Positions 37,927 through 47,434 of a stretch of 64,000 bases of DNA are shown in pieces. The translations under genes were made by a program, and so were the position numbers. The DNA lies in the NCBI RefSeq assembly GCF_006065315.1, contig NZ_CP040749.1, forward strand, positions 3,176,501 through 3,240,500, read 5' to 3'. The stretch's first letter is position 1. The number at the start of each line of letters is the position of its first letter. This stretch comes from Aureibaculum algae. Its GTDB lineage: Bacteria; Bacteroidota; Bacteroidia; Flavobacteriales; Flavobacteriaceae. The notes beneath the pieces are model-generated. The model was not told the DNA's origin and ran no database searches. It saw only the letters and a list, made by a program, of their open reading frames with translations.

Positions 37927-39294
37927 ATGCCAAATTCAACATTAATTCAAAAGTATAATGTACCTGGTCCAAGATATACTAGTTACCCTACAGTTCCTTA
38001 TTGGAATGAAGATAGCATAGATGAAAATAGCTGGAAGCAATCCATTAAAAAGTCTTTTGATGAAAGCAATTCTTCAAAGGGAATTAGTTTATATCTACAC
38101 CTTCCTTTTTGTGAAAGTTTGTGTACTTTTTGTGCTTGTCATAAATACATTACGAAGCGACATGAATTAGAAACACCCTATATTGAAACGTTGTTAGCTG
38201 AGTGGCAACTTTACTTGCAACAATTTGATAAAAAACCGTTGTTAAAAGAGTTACATTTAGGTGGTGGGACTCCTACTTTTTTTGATGTGGAAAATTTAGA
38301 ACTGTTGATAAAAACCATTCTAAAAACAGTTGATTTACATAGAGATTTTGAATTTAGTTTTGAAGGTCATCCTAACAATACTACCAAAGAACATTTACAA
38401 ACCTTATATAATTTAGGTTTTACTCGAGTGAGTTATGGTGTACAAGATTATTCAGAAAAAATTCAAAAAGCGATCAATAGAAAGCAGTCTTTTGAAGATG
38501 TAAAAAATGTAACGCAATGGGCTAGAGATATTGGCTACACTTCTATTAGCCACGACCTTATTTTCGGATTACCGTTTCAGACCATTAACGACATTATAGA
38601 TACCATAAAAAAAACGAAAGAATTAAAACCTGAACGTATTTCGTTTTATAGTTATGCTCATGTACCATGGATTAAAGGTGTTGGTCAAAGAGGTTTTAAA
38701 GATTCAGATATACCTAATGGTGATGAAAAACGAAAACTATATGAAATGGGTAAACATATGTTACTGAACCTAGGATATATTGAAACGGGCATGGATCATT
38801 TTGCATTACCAACAGATTCCCTCTCTAGAGCTTTTAAAGATGCTAATATGCACAGGAACTTTATGGGATACACTACAAATCCAACACAATTAATGATAGG
38901 GTTGGGCATGTCTGCCATTAGCGATTCTTGGTATAGTTTTTCACAAAATGAGAAAACGTTAAAAGCATATCAAGATCAAATTGAAAAAGGAGTACTTCCT
39001 CTTTTAAAGGGTCATTTATTAACCGAAGAAGATTTAATAATCAGAAAACACATACTAAACATTATGTGTCATTTTAAAACTTCTTGGAAAAATGACAATA
39101 TGAAATTTAAGGAGCTTTCAGAAACATTAGGCCGTTTAAAGGAATTAGAAAAAGATGGCTTAGTTGTAATTTTAGATGATGAACTCATTATTCCTGAAAA
39201 TGCAAGGGCATTTGTAAGAAATATATGTATGGCATTTGATTTACGAATGGTTCGTAACAAGCCAAATACCAAATTATTTTCATTGACAGTATGA
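37927..39294 (+). CDS. hemN: Oxygen-independent coproporphyrinogen III oxidase
   Basis: 455 residues, radical-SAM enzyme. The iron-sulfur cluster cysteines C62, C66 and C69 form CX3CX2C (FCESLCTFC), as in HemN; the N-terminal YNVPGPRYTSYPT block is also diagnostic. HemN converts coproporphyrinogen III to protoporphyrinogen IX without oxygen and is needed for haem synthesis under anoxia. FNR-type control of hemN is well established in other bacteria, so its box is a useful internal control for the regulon reading. Confidence 0.95.
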   Translation: MPNSTLIQKYNVPGPRYTSYPTVPYWNEDSIDENSWKQSIKKSFDESNSSKGISLYLHLPFCESLCTFCACHKYITKRHELETPYIETLLAEWQLYLQQFDKKPLLKELHLGGGTPTFFDVENLELLIKTILKTVDLHRDFEFSFEGHPNNTTKEHLQTLYNLGFTRVSYGVQDYSEKIQKAINRKQSFEDVKNVTQWARDIGYTSISHDLIFGLPFQTINDIIDTIKKTKELKPERISFYSYAHVPWIKGVGQRGFKDSDIPNGDEKRKLYEMGKHMLLNLGYIETGMDHFALPTDSLSRAFKDANMHRNFMGYTTNPTQLMIGLGMSAISDSWYSFSQNEKTLKAYQDQIEKGVLPLLKGHLLTEEDLIIRKHILNIMCHFKTSWKNDNMKFKELSETLGRLKELEKDGLVVILDDELIIPENARAFVRNICMAFDLRMVRNKPNTKLFSLTV

Positions 39295-39395
39295 TATTAA
39301 GATGCAAAAATTTAGACCGAGAATAAGGTAAAAATGGTAGCTTATAAATTAATTTTAAGGATTATAAACTAAAGTTAAACCTAGCGGAAAGAAGA

Positions 39396-39824
39396 TTAAA
39401 AAAGGTGTGTATGTCCCTCTTTTATTTCCTTAGAGAAACTTGCAATTGTTTTGTTTGTGAGTTCCCCTACTAATTTATTTCTTAAGGGTGATACTAAATG
39501 ATGAATTGGACAAGGGTTTTCACTATCACAAACAGGTAAACCTAAAGAACATCCTTGAAATTTTTCTAACCCATCTATGGCAGCTACTATAGATATCATT
39601 GAATTTTGTCTATCAGCATCCGTAAGGTAAAAACCTCCGTTCCTACCCTTTCTTGAAGAAATAATATTTCTTTTGGTAAGTTCTTGCAAGGTTTTAGCTA
39701 AAAAAGGAGCTGGTATATCAATTATTTCAGCAATTGATTTTGGATTATATTTTTTTTCATCATCAGAATTTAATGATAAAAACAGTACTGCTCTAATGGC
39801 GTAAGTACTAGATTTTGAAAGCAT
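39396..39824 (-). CDS. Rrf2-family transcriptional regulator (NsrR/IscR-like)
   Basis: 142 residues with an N-terminal winged helix (YAIRAVLFLSLNS ... FLAKTLQELTKRNII) and three conserved cysteines C92, C99 and C105 in the pattern expected for a [2Fe-2S] or [4Fe-4S] cluster. Rrf2 members of this kind sense nitric oxide (NsrR) or cluster status (IscR). Its position, divergent from the fasciclin-nos transcript with a shared regulatory box, favours a nitrogen-oxide sensing role, which is inference. Confidence 0.87.
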   Translation of the reverse strand: MLSKSSTYAIRAVLFLSLNSDDEKKYNPKSIAEIIDIPAPFLAKTLQELTKRNIISSRKGRNGGFYLTDADRQNSMISIVAAIDGLEKFQGCSLGLPVCDSENPCPIHHLVSPLRNKLVGELTNKTIASFSKEIKEGHTHLF

Positions 39825-39847
39825 ATTTTATAATTTTAACAAGATAA

Positions 39848-39921
39848 CAAAGTAAAAAGATAATAATATCTTTTTATATGACAAATGTCATATTTTCATT
39901 TAAGCACTACTTATATATTTG
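39848..39921. promoter_or_regulatory. CRP/FNR-type box 11, two-way (nos cluster / rrf2)
   Basis: TGACAAATGTCA at 39879-39890. Forward -7 element TATATTTG (39914-39921), exact, towards the fasciclin-cytochrome-nosZ genes; reverse TTACTTTG (39848-39855), one mismatch, towards the Rrf2 gene. Confidence 0.75.
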
Positions 39922-39945
39922 TACAAAATTAACAAACTTTATATT

Positions 39946-40533
39946 ATGAAACTTAAAACTCTAATTCCAATTTTAATCATCGCCATCATGATTTCTTGTA
40001 AAAATGAAAAACAAGAAAGCACAGAAACAACACCAGCTGCTACTGAACAAGCTTCACCAGAAGCATCAGAAAATCAAGGTCAAGCTTCTGTTACAGATAA
40101 AGTGTCTGATGCAAATGCATTACAAGTGGCTCAATCATTACCTGATTTTTCAACATTAGTAACGGCTATTGAAGCTGCTGGTTTAGAAAACTCAGTTGTA
40201 AATGCGGGTCCTTTAACAATTTTCGCTCCTACCAACGAAGCATTCGGTAAATTACCAGAAGGTACTGTTGAAACATTAGTAAAGCCCGAAAACAAAGAAA
40301 AATTAGCCTTTATTTTAAAAAACCATGTAGCTCCGGCAAATTATCCAGACACACAATTAGAAAAAGAAGCTAAAAAGGGTCGTAAATTATATATGGCTTC
40401 CGGAGAATATTTAGAAGTAGTGAAAAAGGATGATGGTCTTTATGTTGGCGGAACTAAAATATTAAAAACAGTAAAAGTTAGCAACGGTTGGATTCACGTC
40501 ATAGGAGATGTGATTGTACCTAAAGATAAATAA
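39946..40533 (+). CDS. Fasciclin-domain lipoprotein
   Basis: 195 residues from the ATG at 39946; a longer frame from 39919 overlaps the -7 element and spoils the lipoprotein signal. The lipobox ends at the Cys of AIMISCKNE. After a Ser/Glu/Thr-rich linker, one fasciclin (FAS1) domain covers about residues 70-190 (GPLTIFAPTNEAFGKLPEG and NGWIHVIGDVI). FAS1 proteins mediate adhesion or bind small ligands. It is the first gene of the nos transcript, and similar lipoproteins near nosZ suggest an envelope role in that pathway, not demonstrated. Confidence 0.87.
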   Translation: MKLKTLIPILIIAIMISCKNEKQESTETTPAATEQASPEASENQGQASVTDKVSDANALQVAQSLPDFSTLVTAIEAAGLENSVVNAGPLTIFAPTNEAFGKLPEGTVETLVKPENKEKLAFILKNHVAPANYPDTQLEKEAKKGRKLYMASGEYLEVVKKDDGLYVGGTKILKTVKVSNGWIHVIGDVIVPKDK

Positions 40534-40574
40534 GCGTTTCAATTCAATAAATAATTAAACTAAAAACTAAAATA

Positions 40575-41039
40575 ATGAAAAAAGTAATTTTAAGCGTATT
40601 TGTGCTCTCACTTGCTGTATTGGTAAGTTGTGGTGACAAAACAAAAAAGGATAGTACTGAGGCTCCAAAAGAAGAAGTCGTAAAAGAAGAGGTTGTAGAA
40701 GTTGATCCAATGCAAAATAAAGGAATTGGACCTATTACAAGTGTAACCTTAGCTGCTGAAGTAGATCAAGAATTAGCAAAAACAGGTAAGGAAGTATATG
40801 AAAAAATGTGTACTGCTTGTCATAAAGCTGAAAAAAAGTTTATCGGTCCTGCTCCAAAAGGAATATTGGAAAGAAGAAGTCCAGAATGGGTTATGAATAT
40901 GATTTTGAATCCTGACGGAATGGTTAAAGAAGATCCTATTGCAAAAGCATTATTAGCTGAATATTTGTCTCCAATGTCAAATCAGAATTTGACGGAAGAA
41001 CAAGCAAGAGCTGTCTTAGAATATTTTAGAACATTATAA
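40575..41039 (+). CDS. Cytochrome c lipoprotein
   Basis: 154 residues. The lipobox ends in LVSC, then an acidic linker leads to one cytochrome c domain with a single haem site CTACH; the axial Met is probably in LSPMSNQNL. As a membrane-anchored mono-haem cytochrome directly before nosZ it is the likely electron donor to nitrous oxide reductase, carrying electrons from the quinol pool. 41 nt after the fasciclin gene with no promoter or terminator between. Confidence 0.88.
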   Translation: MKKVILSVFVLSLAVLVSCGDKTKKDSTEAPKEEVVKEEVVEVDPMQNKGIGPITSVTLAAEVDQELAKTGKEVYEKMCTACHKAEKKFIGPAPKGILERRSPEWVMNMILNPDGMVKEDPIAKALLAEYLSPMSNQNLTEEQARAVLEYFRTL

Positions 41040-41066
41040 ATAAATCAAACTTTAAATTAACTTTAT

Positions 41067-43034
41067 ATGAAATCAATACTTAAAATAATGACGCTGTTAT
41101 TTTCGGCTTCTGTTTTACTGAGCAGTTGTGGTAATAATAATGGTAAATCTTCGGGTAACAATAGTGCTTTAAATAGCAGTAACGCCGAAAAAGTGTATGT
41201 TGCACCAGGTGAATATGACGAGTTTTATGCGTTTATGTCTGGAGGTTATAGTGGTAACCTTACTGTTTATGGTTTACCTTCTGGTAGAATGTTTAAAGAG
41301 ATTCCTGTTTTTTCTCAGTTTCCAACCACAGGTTATGGTTACTCTGAAGAAACTAAACCAATGCTAAATACTTCATTTGGTATGGTACCTTGGGATGATT
41401 CTCACCACCCTGATATTTCTCAAACCAATGGTGTTTTAGATGGTAGATGGGTATTTATAAATGGTAACAATACACCACGTATTGCTAGAATTAGTCTTAA
41501 AACTTTTGAAACTGAAGAAATTATTGAAGTACCTAATAGTGCAGGTAACCATAGTTCTTCATTTATAACTGAAAACACAGAATATGTAGTTGCAGGTACA
41601 CGTTTTTCTGTTCCTGTTCCTCAAGCTGATTTACCTATTAATGAATATAAAGGTAAATTTAAAGGAGCTTTATCTTTTATTAGTGTAGATAAAGAAACGG
41701 GTAGAATGGGTATTAAATTTCAAATATTAATGCCAGGTTTTAACTATGATCTTTCTCACCCTGGTAGAGATAAGTCTCATGGTTGGTTCTTCTTTACTAC
41801 TTACAATACAGAAGAAGCGAACTCATTATTAGAAGTAAATGCTTCTCAAAATGACAAAGATTTCATTGCTGCGATCAATTGGAAAAAAATTGAAGAATAT
41901 GTAAATAATGGTGGTGGTACTAAAATGCCGGCAAATTATGCACACAACGTTTATGATGAGCATACACATACGGCTACTTCTACTATGGAAAAAGAAGTAT
42001 TGACTGTAAACCCTGCAGATATACCTGGAGCTATTTATTTCTTACCTACTCCAAAATCACCTCATGGTTGTGATGTAACTCCTTCAGGAGAATACATTAT
42101 CGGTAATGGTAAATTATCAGCAGACTTAACAGTACATTCATTTGCAAAAATGTTAGATGCTATTGAAAACAAAAAATTTGACGGTGATGCTTATGGAATT
42201 CCAATCTTAAAATATGAAGATATTTTAGCTGGTGTTGTAAAATCTGGTGGTTTAGGCCCATTACATACAGAATTTGATGATAAAGGAAATGCGTATACTA
42301 CATTCTTTATTTCTTCTGAAGTAGTAAAATGGAAAATAGGTACTTGGGAAGTAATTGATAGAAAACCTACTTATTATTCAGTAGGTCACTTAATGATTCC
42401 TGGTGGAAATTCTAGAAAACCTTTCGGAAAATACGTGGTTGCCATGAATAAAATTACGAAGGACCGTTATTTACCAACTGGACCTGAGTTAGAGCATTCA
42501 GCACAACTATATGATATTTCAGGTGAAAAAATGGAGTTAATTTATGATTTTCCAACACATGGTGAACCTCATTATGCTGCAGGTATTCCAGCTGATCTAA
42601 TCAAAGGTAATTCACAAAAAATCTACAGATTAGATGAGAACAAACATCCATATGCCATAACTTCTCCAGATCAAGCCAAAGTGACTAGAAATGGTAAAGA
42701 AGTACATATATCTATGGCAATGATTAGATCTCATTTTACACCAGATAATATTGAAGGTGTTAAAGTTGGTGATAAAGTATATTTCCATATCACAAACCAC
42801 GAACAAGATTTTGATGTACCTCATGGATTTGCTATGATCGGTGCAAACAATTCTGAATTGCTAATTATGCCAGGACAAACAAAAACCCTTACATGGGAAC
42901 CTAAACAAGTAGGTGTTTGGCCTTTCTATTGTACAGATTTCTGTAGTGCATTGCATCAAGAAATGCAGGGATATGTCAGAGTATCACCAGCAAATTCAGA
43001 TATAGAGCTATCATGGTCTTTAGACGGTGAATAA
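41067..43034 (+). CDS. nosZ: Nitrous oxide reductase, clade II (Sec/lipoprotein type)
   Basis: 655 residues. The export signal ends in a lipobox at Cys21 and lacks a twin-arginine motif, which marks the clade II enzyme found in Bacteroidetes. CuZ histidines start with H113-H114 (WDDSHHPD) in the seven-bladed propeller. The C-terminal cupredoxin has the CuA ligands C622, C626, H630 and M633 (CTDFCSALHQEM). It reduces N2O to N2 in the periplasm. A hairpin terminator follows, separating it from the assembly genes. No nir or nor gene is in the window, so the cell may be a non-denitrifying N2O consumer. Confidence 0.97.
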   Translation: MKSILKIMTLLFSASVLLSSCGNNNGKSSGNNSALNSSNAEKVYVAPGEYDEFYAFMSGGYSGNLTVYGLPSGRMFKEIPVFSQFPTTGYGYSEETKPMLNTSFGMVPWDDSHHPDISQTNGVLDGRWVFINGNNTPRIARISLKTFETEEIIEVPNSAGNHSSSFITENTEYVVAGTRFSVPVPQADLPINEYKGKFKGALSFISVDKETGRMGIKFQILMPGFNYDLSHPGRDKSHGWFFFTTYNTEEANSLLEVNASQNDKDFIAAINWKKIEEYVNNGGGTKMPANYAHNVYDEHTHTATSTMEKEVLTVNPADIPGAIYFLPTPKSPHGCDVTPSGEYIIGNGKLSADLTVHSFAKMLDAIENKKFDGDAYGIPILKYEDILAGVVKSGGLGPLHTEFDDKGNAYTTFFISSEVVKWKIGTWEVIDRKPTYYSVGHLMIPGGNSRKPFGKYVVAMNKITKDRYLPTGPELEHSAQLYDISGEKMELIYDFPTHGEPHYAAGIPADLIKGNSQKIYRLDENKHPYAITSPDQAKVTRNGKEVHISMAMIRSHFTPDNIEGVKVGDKVYFHITNHEQDFDVPHGFAMIGANNSELLIMPGQTKTLTWEPKQVGVWPFYCTDFCSALHQEMQGYVRVSPANSDIELSWSLDGE

Positions 43035-43052
43035 ACAATTATTTTAGTTTGA

Positions 43053-43098
43053 AAAGGCTGTATTGAAAATTTCAATCCTTTAGTTTCGTACAGCCTTT
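43053..43098 (+). terminator. Terminator after nosZ
   Basis: AAAGGCTGTA pairs with TACAGCCTTT, followed by T-run; a smaller palindrome TTGAAAATTTCAA sits in the loop. Probably partial, letting some reading through to the assembly genes. Confidence 0.85.
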
Positions 43099-43162
43099 TT
43101 GTTTTTACTTATAGATTACCTCATTCTACCAATCACTCCAAAAGGAGCATAATTACAATAAG

Positions 43163-43774
43163 ATGAAAAAAGCAGGTATTATAATGATTATCGGCTCTTT
43201 ATTACTAATGGGCCTATTCAAATTTCCTTTATGGAATATTATGTTAGGAGCACCTCAATATCCTGAACCGTTAGGTATGGATATTTATATTGATGGTATC
43301 AAGGGGGTTTCCGAATTTGATTTACAAAATATAGATGGCTTAAACCATTATATTGGTATGAAAGTAATACCTAAACCAGAAGAAATGTGGGAATTCTCCG
43401 CCTTTCCTAAAGTTATTGGAGGTATGGTGGCATTAGGAGTTCTTATTGGTATTTTAGGTTTTATGGGGAAAGTTTCCTATAAATGGTTTATCGGTTGGTT
43501 TATACTTATGTCCATTTTAGGGGTATTAGGTATGTATGATTTCAACCAATGGTTAACTGAGTATGGTGGAGATTTAGATCCACATGCTATTATAAAAGTA
43601 ATAAATCCTGATGGAACACCTATGACATACAAACCACCATTATTAGGGTATCAAAAAATGTTAAATTTTGATGTTACTTCATTACCGCACACAGGTGCTT
43701 ACATGATGTTTGTAGGAATGATGCTTACAATAGTTGCATTTTTTGTAGGAAAAAAAGAGCATAAAAAGGCATAA
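43163..43774 (+). CDS. nos-cluster membrane protein, uncharacterised
   Basis: 203 residues with about four membrane segments (near 5-22, 90-110, 115-135 and 175-195) and a periplasmic loop between the first two. It lies between nosZ and nosL, where clade II clusters carry a membrane gene often called nosB, of unknown function. Placement and topology fit; sequence identity was not checked. It may take part in NosZ maturation or electron delivery. Confidence 0.72.
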   Translation: MKKAGIIMIIGSLLLMGLFKFPLWNIMLGAPQYPEPLGMDIYIDGIKGVSEFDLQNIDGLNHYIGMKVIPKPEEMWEFSAFPKVIGGMVALGVLIGILGFMGKVSYKWFIGWFILMSILGVLGMYDFNQWLTEYGGDLDPHAIIKVINPDGTPMTYKPPLLGYQKMLNFDVTSLPHTGAYMMFVGMMLTIVAFFVGKKEHKKA

Positions 43775-43852
43775 AACAGTGTCTGTTCGAGTGTCACTCA
43801 TTGTGTGGTGTAATGAGAGCGGTATAATTGGAATAGTTAAATCTAGACAAAA

Positions 43853-44299
43853 ATGAAAAAATTATTTTTTTTACTTTCATTATCTCTGATATTGGTTTCA
43901 TGTGCTATTGAACCCTCAAAAATTGAATATGGTAAAGATGCCTGCAATTTTTGTAAAATGACAATTGTAGATAAAACACATGCTGCTCAAATTGTTACTA
44001 AAAAAGGGAAGTCTTTTAAATATGATGCTATTGAATGTATGTTAAATGACATGAAGGATAAAGATAAAAGCAAAATGGAATTATTTCTGGTTACAGACTA
44101 TCTAAATCCCACAACATTAATAGATGCCAATTCCGCAACCTTTTTAATTTCTCCTGCAATAAAAAGTCCTATGGGAGCTAACCTATCTGCTTTCAAAAAT
44201 AAAGAAGATGTAGCAAAGCTTATCAAAACTGATGTAGACAAAAGCTATAACTGGAAAGAGCTACTGGCACGTTATCAGTCTGGTTCTCAAGGTAAATAA
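43853..44299 (+). CDS. nosL: NosL copper-binding lipoprotein
   Basis: 148 residues. The lipobox ends in SCAIEP; the copper-binding block CNFCKM is at the start of the mature part, followed by the NosL core (AAQIVTKKGKSFKYDAIECM). NosL binds Cu(I) and feeds it to NosDFY for building the CuZ site of NosZ. A terminator-like hairpin follows it, before the cupin gene. Confidence 0.92.
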   Translation: MKKLFFLLSLSLILVSCAIEPSKIEYGKDACNFCKMTIVDKTHAAQIVTKKGKSFKYDAIECMLNDMKDKDKSKMELFLVTDYLNPTTLIDANSATFLISPAIKSPMGANLSAFKNKEDVAKLIKTDVDKSYNWKELLARYQSGSQGK

Positions 44300-44318
44300 A
44301 TACTCACTCAAATTAGCT

Positions 44319-44353
44319 AAAGCTGTCTTAAACTTTAAATTTAGGGCAGCTTT
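44319..44353 (+). terminator. Terminator or attenuator after nosL
   Basis: AAAGCTGTCTTAAA pairs with TTTAGGGCAGCTTT (14 positions, two G-T), ending in a T-run. It lies within the nos gene series, so it probably lowers rather than ends expression of nosDFY. Confidence 0.75.
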
Positions 44354-44367
44354 TTTAAATCTAAAAA

Positions 44368-44655
44368 ATGAATAAAAATAGTATTACAGACATCCCTATT
44401 AAAGGTTTAAACGTTACTAAAATCTTTACAACAGATAGTACTGAAACGTTGTTAATAAGCTTAGAAAAAGGTGAAACTTTTCCAACACATACATCACCCA
44501 AAACTACTCTTCTTGTTGTTTTAGAGGGAAAAATCGATTTCCATATTGAAAATAAAATTGTTACTTTAGCTAAACATCAGTGTTATAGTTTTGAAAAAAA
44601 CATTGAGCATTACGTTACTGCTCATAAAAATTCTAGATTTTTGATAATTAGATAG
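44368..44655 (+). CDS. Small cupin-domain protein
   Basis: 95 residues forming a single cupin barrel: ISLEKGETFPTHTSPKTTLLVVLEGKIDFHIE and the closing FEKNIEHYVTAHKNSRFLII. The usual metal-binding HxH of cupin motif 1 reads THTS, so metal binding is uncertain. It sits between nosL and nosD, only five bases before nosD. Its role in nitrous oxide reduction is not known. Confidence 0.8.
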   Translation: MNKNSITDIPIKGLNVTKIFTTDSTETLLISLEKGETFPTHTSPKTTLLVVLEGKIDFHIENKIVTLAKHQCYSFEKNIEHYVTAHKNSRFLIIR

Positions 44656-44659
44656 TAAA

Positions 44660-45895
44660 ATGCTAAAGAAAACACTTCCCCTTTTATTATTCCTTTTTAT
44701 AATTTCAAATAGTTATACTCAATCTATAGAGGTATGTGCTACTTGCGATGTTAACTCACTTACAGATGCTATCGCTAAATCTAAACCACATGATAAAATA
44801 ACGATACAAAAGGGTACGTACTTAGAAAGCAATGTTATAATTGACAAGCCTTTACAAATAATTGGTGAGGGTAATCCAATAATTGATGGAGAAAAAAAAG
44901 GATATGTACTTATTGTAAAATCTGACAGTGTTTCTGTTACCGGACTGGTAATTAAAAACCCAGGGAAAAGTTATACCAAAGATTATGCAGCCGTTTATAT
45001 TTCTCAGAGTAACCATTTCACTTTTGAAAACAATACCTTAGAGAGTGTCTTTTTTGGTTTTCTAATTGAAAAATCTCATCATGGAAAAATCGTTAAAAAT
45101 CATGTTTCAAGTCAAGCGATAGATCAATCAGCCTCAGGTAATGGCATTCATTTATGGAATTGTTCAAATATGCTTATTGATGGAAATAAAGCACATAATT
45201 TAAGAGATGGTATTTATTTAGAATTTACCAAAGAAACTAAGGTTACCAATAACCAAAGCTATGACAATATGCGTTATGGTTTACATTTTATGTTTTCAAA
45301 CCATAACGAATACCATAACAATACATTTACGAATAATGGTGCCGGCGTTGCTGTTATGTTTTCCAAATTTATTAAAATGACTGGCAACACATTTACCAAA
45401 AACTGGGGAACTGCATCTTACGGATTACTTTTAAAAGAAATTTATGATGCCGAAATTGAAAACAATACTTTTCAAGAAAACACTATTGGTATTAACGTTG
45501 AAGGTTCTACCAGAATAAATTATCTCAAAAATAATTTTATAAGCAACGGTTGGTCTGTAAAAATTGCTGGTGCTTGTTATGCCAATATATTTAAGGAAAA
45601 TAATTTTTTAAACAATTCTTTTGACATTTCATACAACAGCAATATGAACGATAATAAATTTGACAGTAATTATTGGAGCTCATATACGGGGTACGATTTA
45701 GATAAAAATGGCATAGGTGACATTCCTTATCGTCCTGTAAAGCTATTTTCTTATATCGTAAATAAAACCCCAGAAACAATTATATTATTGCGAAGTTTAT
45801 TTGTAGATATTATCAATTTTTCAGAAAAAGTGTCACCAGTGTTCACACCTGATGAATTGGTAGACAGTACACCATTAATGACTCCTATTAAATGA
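44660..45895 (+). CDS. nosD: NosD, periplasmic beta-helix NosZ assembly protein
   Basis: 411 residues with a signal peptide (about 1-20), then parallel right-handed beta-helix repeats rich in Asn (for example NHFTFENNTLESVFFGF, SNMLIDGNKAHNLRDGIYLEFTK), the CASH/NosD pattern. NosD receives copper or sulfur species through NosFY and passes them to NosZ for CuZ assembly. Its stop overlaps the nosF start by four bases (ATGA). Confidence 0.93.
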   Translation: MLKKTLPLLLFLFIISNSYTQSIEVCATCDVNSLTDAIAKSKPHDKITIQKGTYLESNVIIDKPLQIIGEGNPIIDGEKKGYVLIVKSDSVSVTGLVIKNPGKSYTKDYAAVYISQSNHFTFENNTLESVFFGFLIEKSHHGKIVKNHVSSQAIDQSASGNGIHLWNCSNMLIDGNKAHNLRDGIYLEFTKETKVTNNQSYDNMRYGLHFMFSNHNEYHNNTFTNNGAGVAVMFSKFIKMTGNTFTKNWGTASYGLLLKEIYDAEIENNTFQENTIGINVEGSTRINYLKNNFISNGWSVKIAGACYANIFKENNFLNNSFDISYNSNMNDNKFDSNYWSSYTGYDLDKNGIGDIPYRPVKLFSYIVNKTPETIILLRSLFVDIINFSEKVSPVFTPDELVDSTPLMTPIK

Positions 45896-46611
45896 TAGAA
45901 ATAAAAAATTTATATAAAAAATTTGGAAAGGTTGAAGTCTTAAAAGGGCTAGACTTGACCATTAACCCCAATACTTCTGAAGGTGGCATTTTTGCAGTTT
46001 TAGGTCCTAACGGCTCCGGTAAAACAACATTAATTAAAAGTATTTTAGGGATGGTTATTCCCAATAAAGGGGAAATTGAAATTCAAGGAAAAAGTGTCTT
46101 AAAAAAACATCAATATAGGAATAACATCAATTATTTACCACAAATTGCCAATTTTCCAAGCAATTTAAGTGTAAACGAATTGATTAAAATGGTTAAAAAC
46201 CTAAGACCTAAACCTGCGGCTGATCAAGAATTTATTGATTTGTTTCGTTTAGAACCTTTTCTAGACAAAAAACTAGGCAACTTATCAGGTGGTACGAAGC
46301 AAAAAGTAAACATCCTACTGACTTTTATGTTTGATAGTGAACTAATTATCTTAGATGAGCCCACAACTGGTTTAGACCCAATTTCTTTACTCAATCTTAA
46401 AAAAATAATCTTGGCTGAAAAAGAAAAGGGTAAAATGATATTAATTACTTCTCACATTATGAGTTTTGTAGAAGAAATGGCTGATGAAATTGTGTTTCTA
46501 TTAGATGGTAAAATCTATTTTAAAGGAACATTAGCTGCCATAAAAGAGCAGACCAAACAAACCGATTTAGAACATGCTATTGCAGCAATTTTAACAAAAG
46601 AAAATGTTTAA
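45892..46611 (+). CDS. nosF: NosF, ABC transporter ATP-binding protein
   Basis: 239 residues: Walker A GPNGSGKTT (about 43-51), signature LSGGTKQKV, Walker B LIILDEPTTGLDP and the switch His in ITSHIM. It energises the NosFY transporter that works with NosD. Overlaps nosY by eight bases. Confidence 0.93.
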   Translation: MIEIKNLYKKFGKVEVLKGLDLTINPNTSEGGIFAVLGPNGSGKTTLIKSILGMVIPNKGEIEIQGKSVLKKHQYRNNINYLPQIANFPSNLSVNELIKMVKNLRPKPAADQEFIDLFRLEPFLDKKLGNLSGGTKQKVNILLTFMFDSELIILDEPTTGLDPISLLNLKKIILAEKEKGKMILITSHIMSFVEEMADEIVFLLDGKIYFKGTLAAIKEQTKQTDLEHAIAAILTKENV

Positions 46612-47386
46612 AATATTAAAATATAGTTTTTACGATTTAATGCGTAGCAGTTGGAGTTACGTATATTTTTTATTCTATTTAGGCTTAGGTTCTGTATTAC
46701 TATTTTTAAATAATGACGTGTCAAAAGCGGTTATTACTTTAATGAATATTATTGTGGTACTTACACCATTAATAGGAACCATTTTTGGGGTTATGTATTA
46801 TTATAACTCCCGTGAGTTTACGGAGTTATTGTTAGCCCAACCCTTAAAAAGATCAACCATTTTTATTGGTCAATATTTAGGAGTGGCCATTTCACTCTCT
46901 TTAAGTTTAGTGATTGGTTTAGGTATCCCATTTTTAGCATATGGACTACTACAATCATCAGAAATTTTTAATTTTTTATCTCTTATAGTGGTTGGTGCAT
47001 TTTTGACTTTTATCTTTGTAGCCTTGGCATTTAATATTGCTCTTTCTAACGAAAATAAAATTAAAGGCTTTGGTTATGCTATTTTAATGTGGTTATTTTT
47101 AGCTGTAATTTATGATGGGCTATTTTTAATTTCTCTAGTAATGCTTCAAGAATATCCATTAGATAAATTCTCTTTAGTAGCAACCATGTTTAACCCTATA
47201 GATTTATCGAGAATTTTAATACTTTTAAAATTAGACATCTCTGCCCTACTCGGCTATACAGGTGCTGTTTTTCAAAAATTCTTCGGTACTAATTTCGGCA
47301 TGGTAATTTCTTTTAGTGTACTTTCTCTTTGGGTTGTTTTTCCCATATTAAGAATCCTATTTAAATCAAAAAGAAAAGATTTTTAA
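46604..47386 (+). CDS. nosY: NosY, ABC transporter permease
   Basis: 260 residues with six membrane segments and the family blocks MYYYNSREFTELLLAQPLKRSTIF and FNPIDLSRILILLKLD. With NosF it forms the transporter that supplies the CuZ site. Last gene of the nos series; no hairpin terminator was seen after it. Confidence 0.92.
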   Translation: MFKILKYSFYDLMRSSWSYVYFLFYLGLGSVLLFLNNDVSKAVITLMNIIVVLTPLIGTIFGVMYYYNSREFTELLLAQPLKRSTIFIGQYLGVAISLSLSLVIGLGIPFLAYGLLQSSEIFNFLSLIVVGAFLTFIFVALAFNIALSNENKIKGFGYAILMWLFLAVIYDGLFLISLVMLQEYPLDKFSLVATMFNPIDLSRILILLKLDISALLGYTGAVFQKFFGTNFGMVISFSVLSLWVVFPILRILFKSKRKDF

Positions 47387-47434
47387 TTTTTAAATCTTAA
47401 TTGAATGTTAAATCAATCATAATTCATAATTACA

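Noticed and set aside
36065..39890. Regulon boxes as plain terminators or chance AT-rich palindromes
   Set aside because: They have no T-runs, lie upstream of genes, share TGA/TCA half-sites and keep a fixed distance to -7 elements on both strands.
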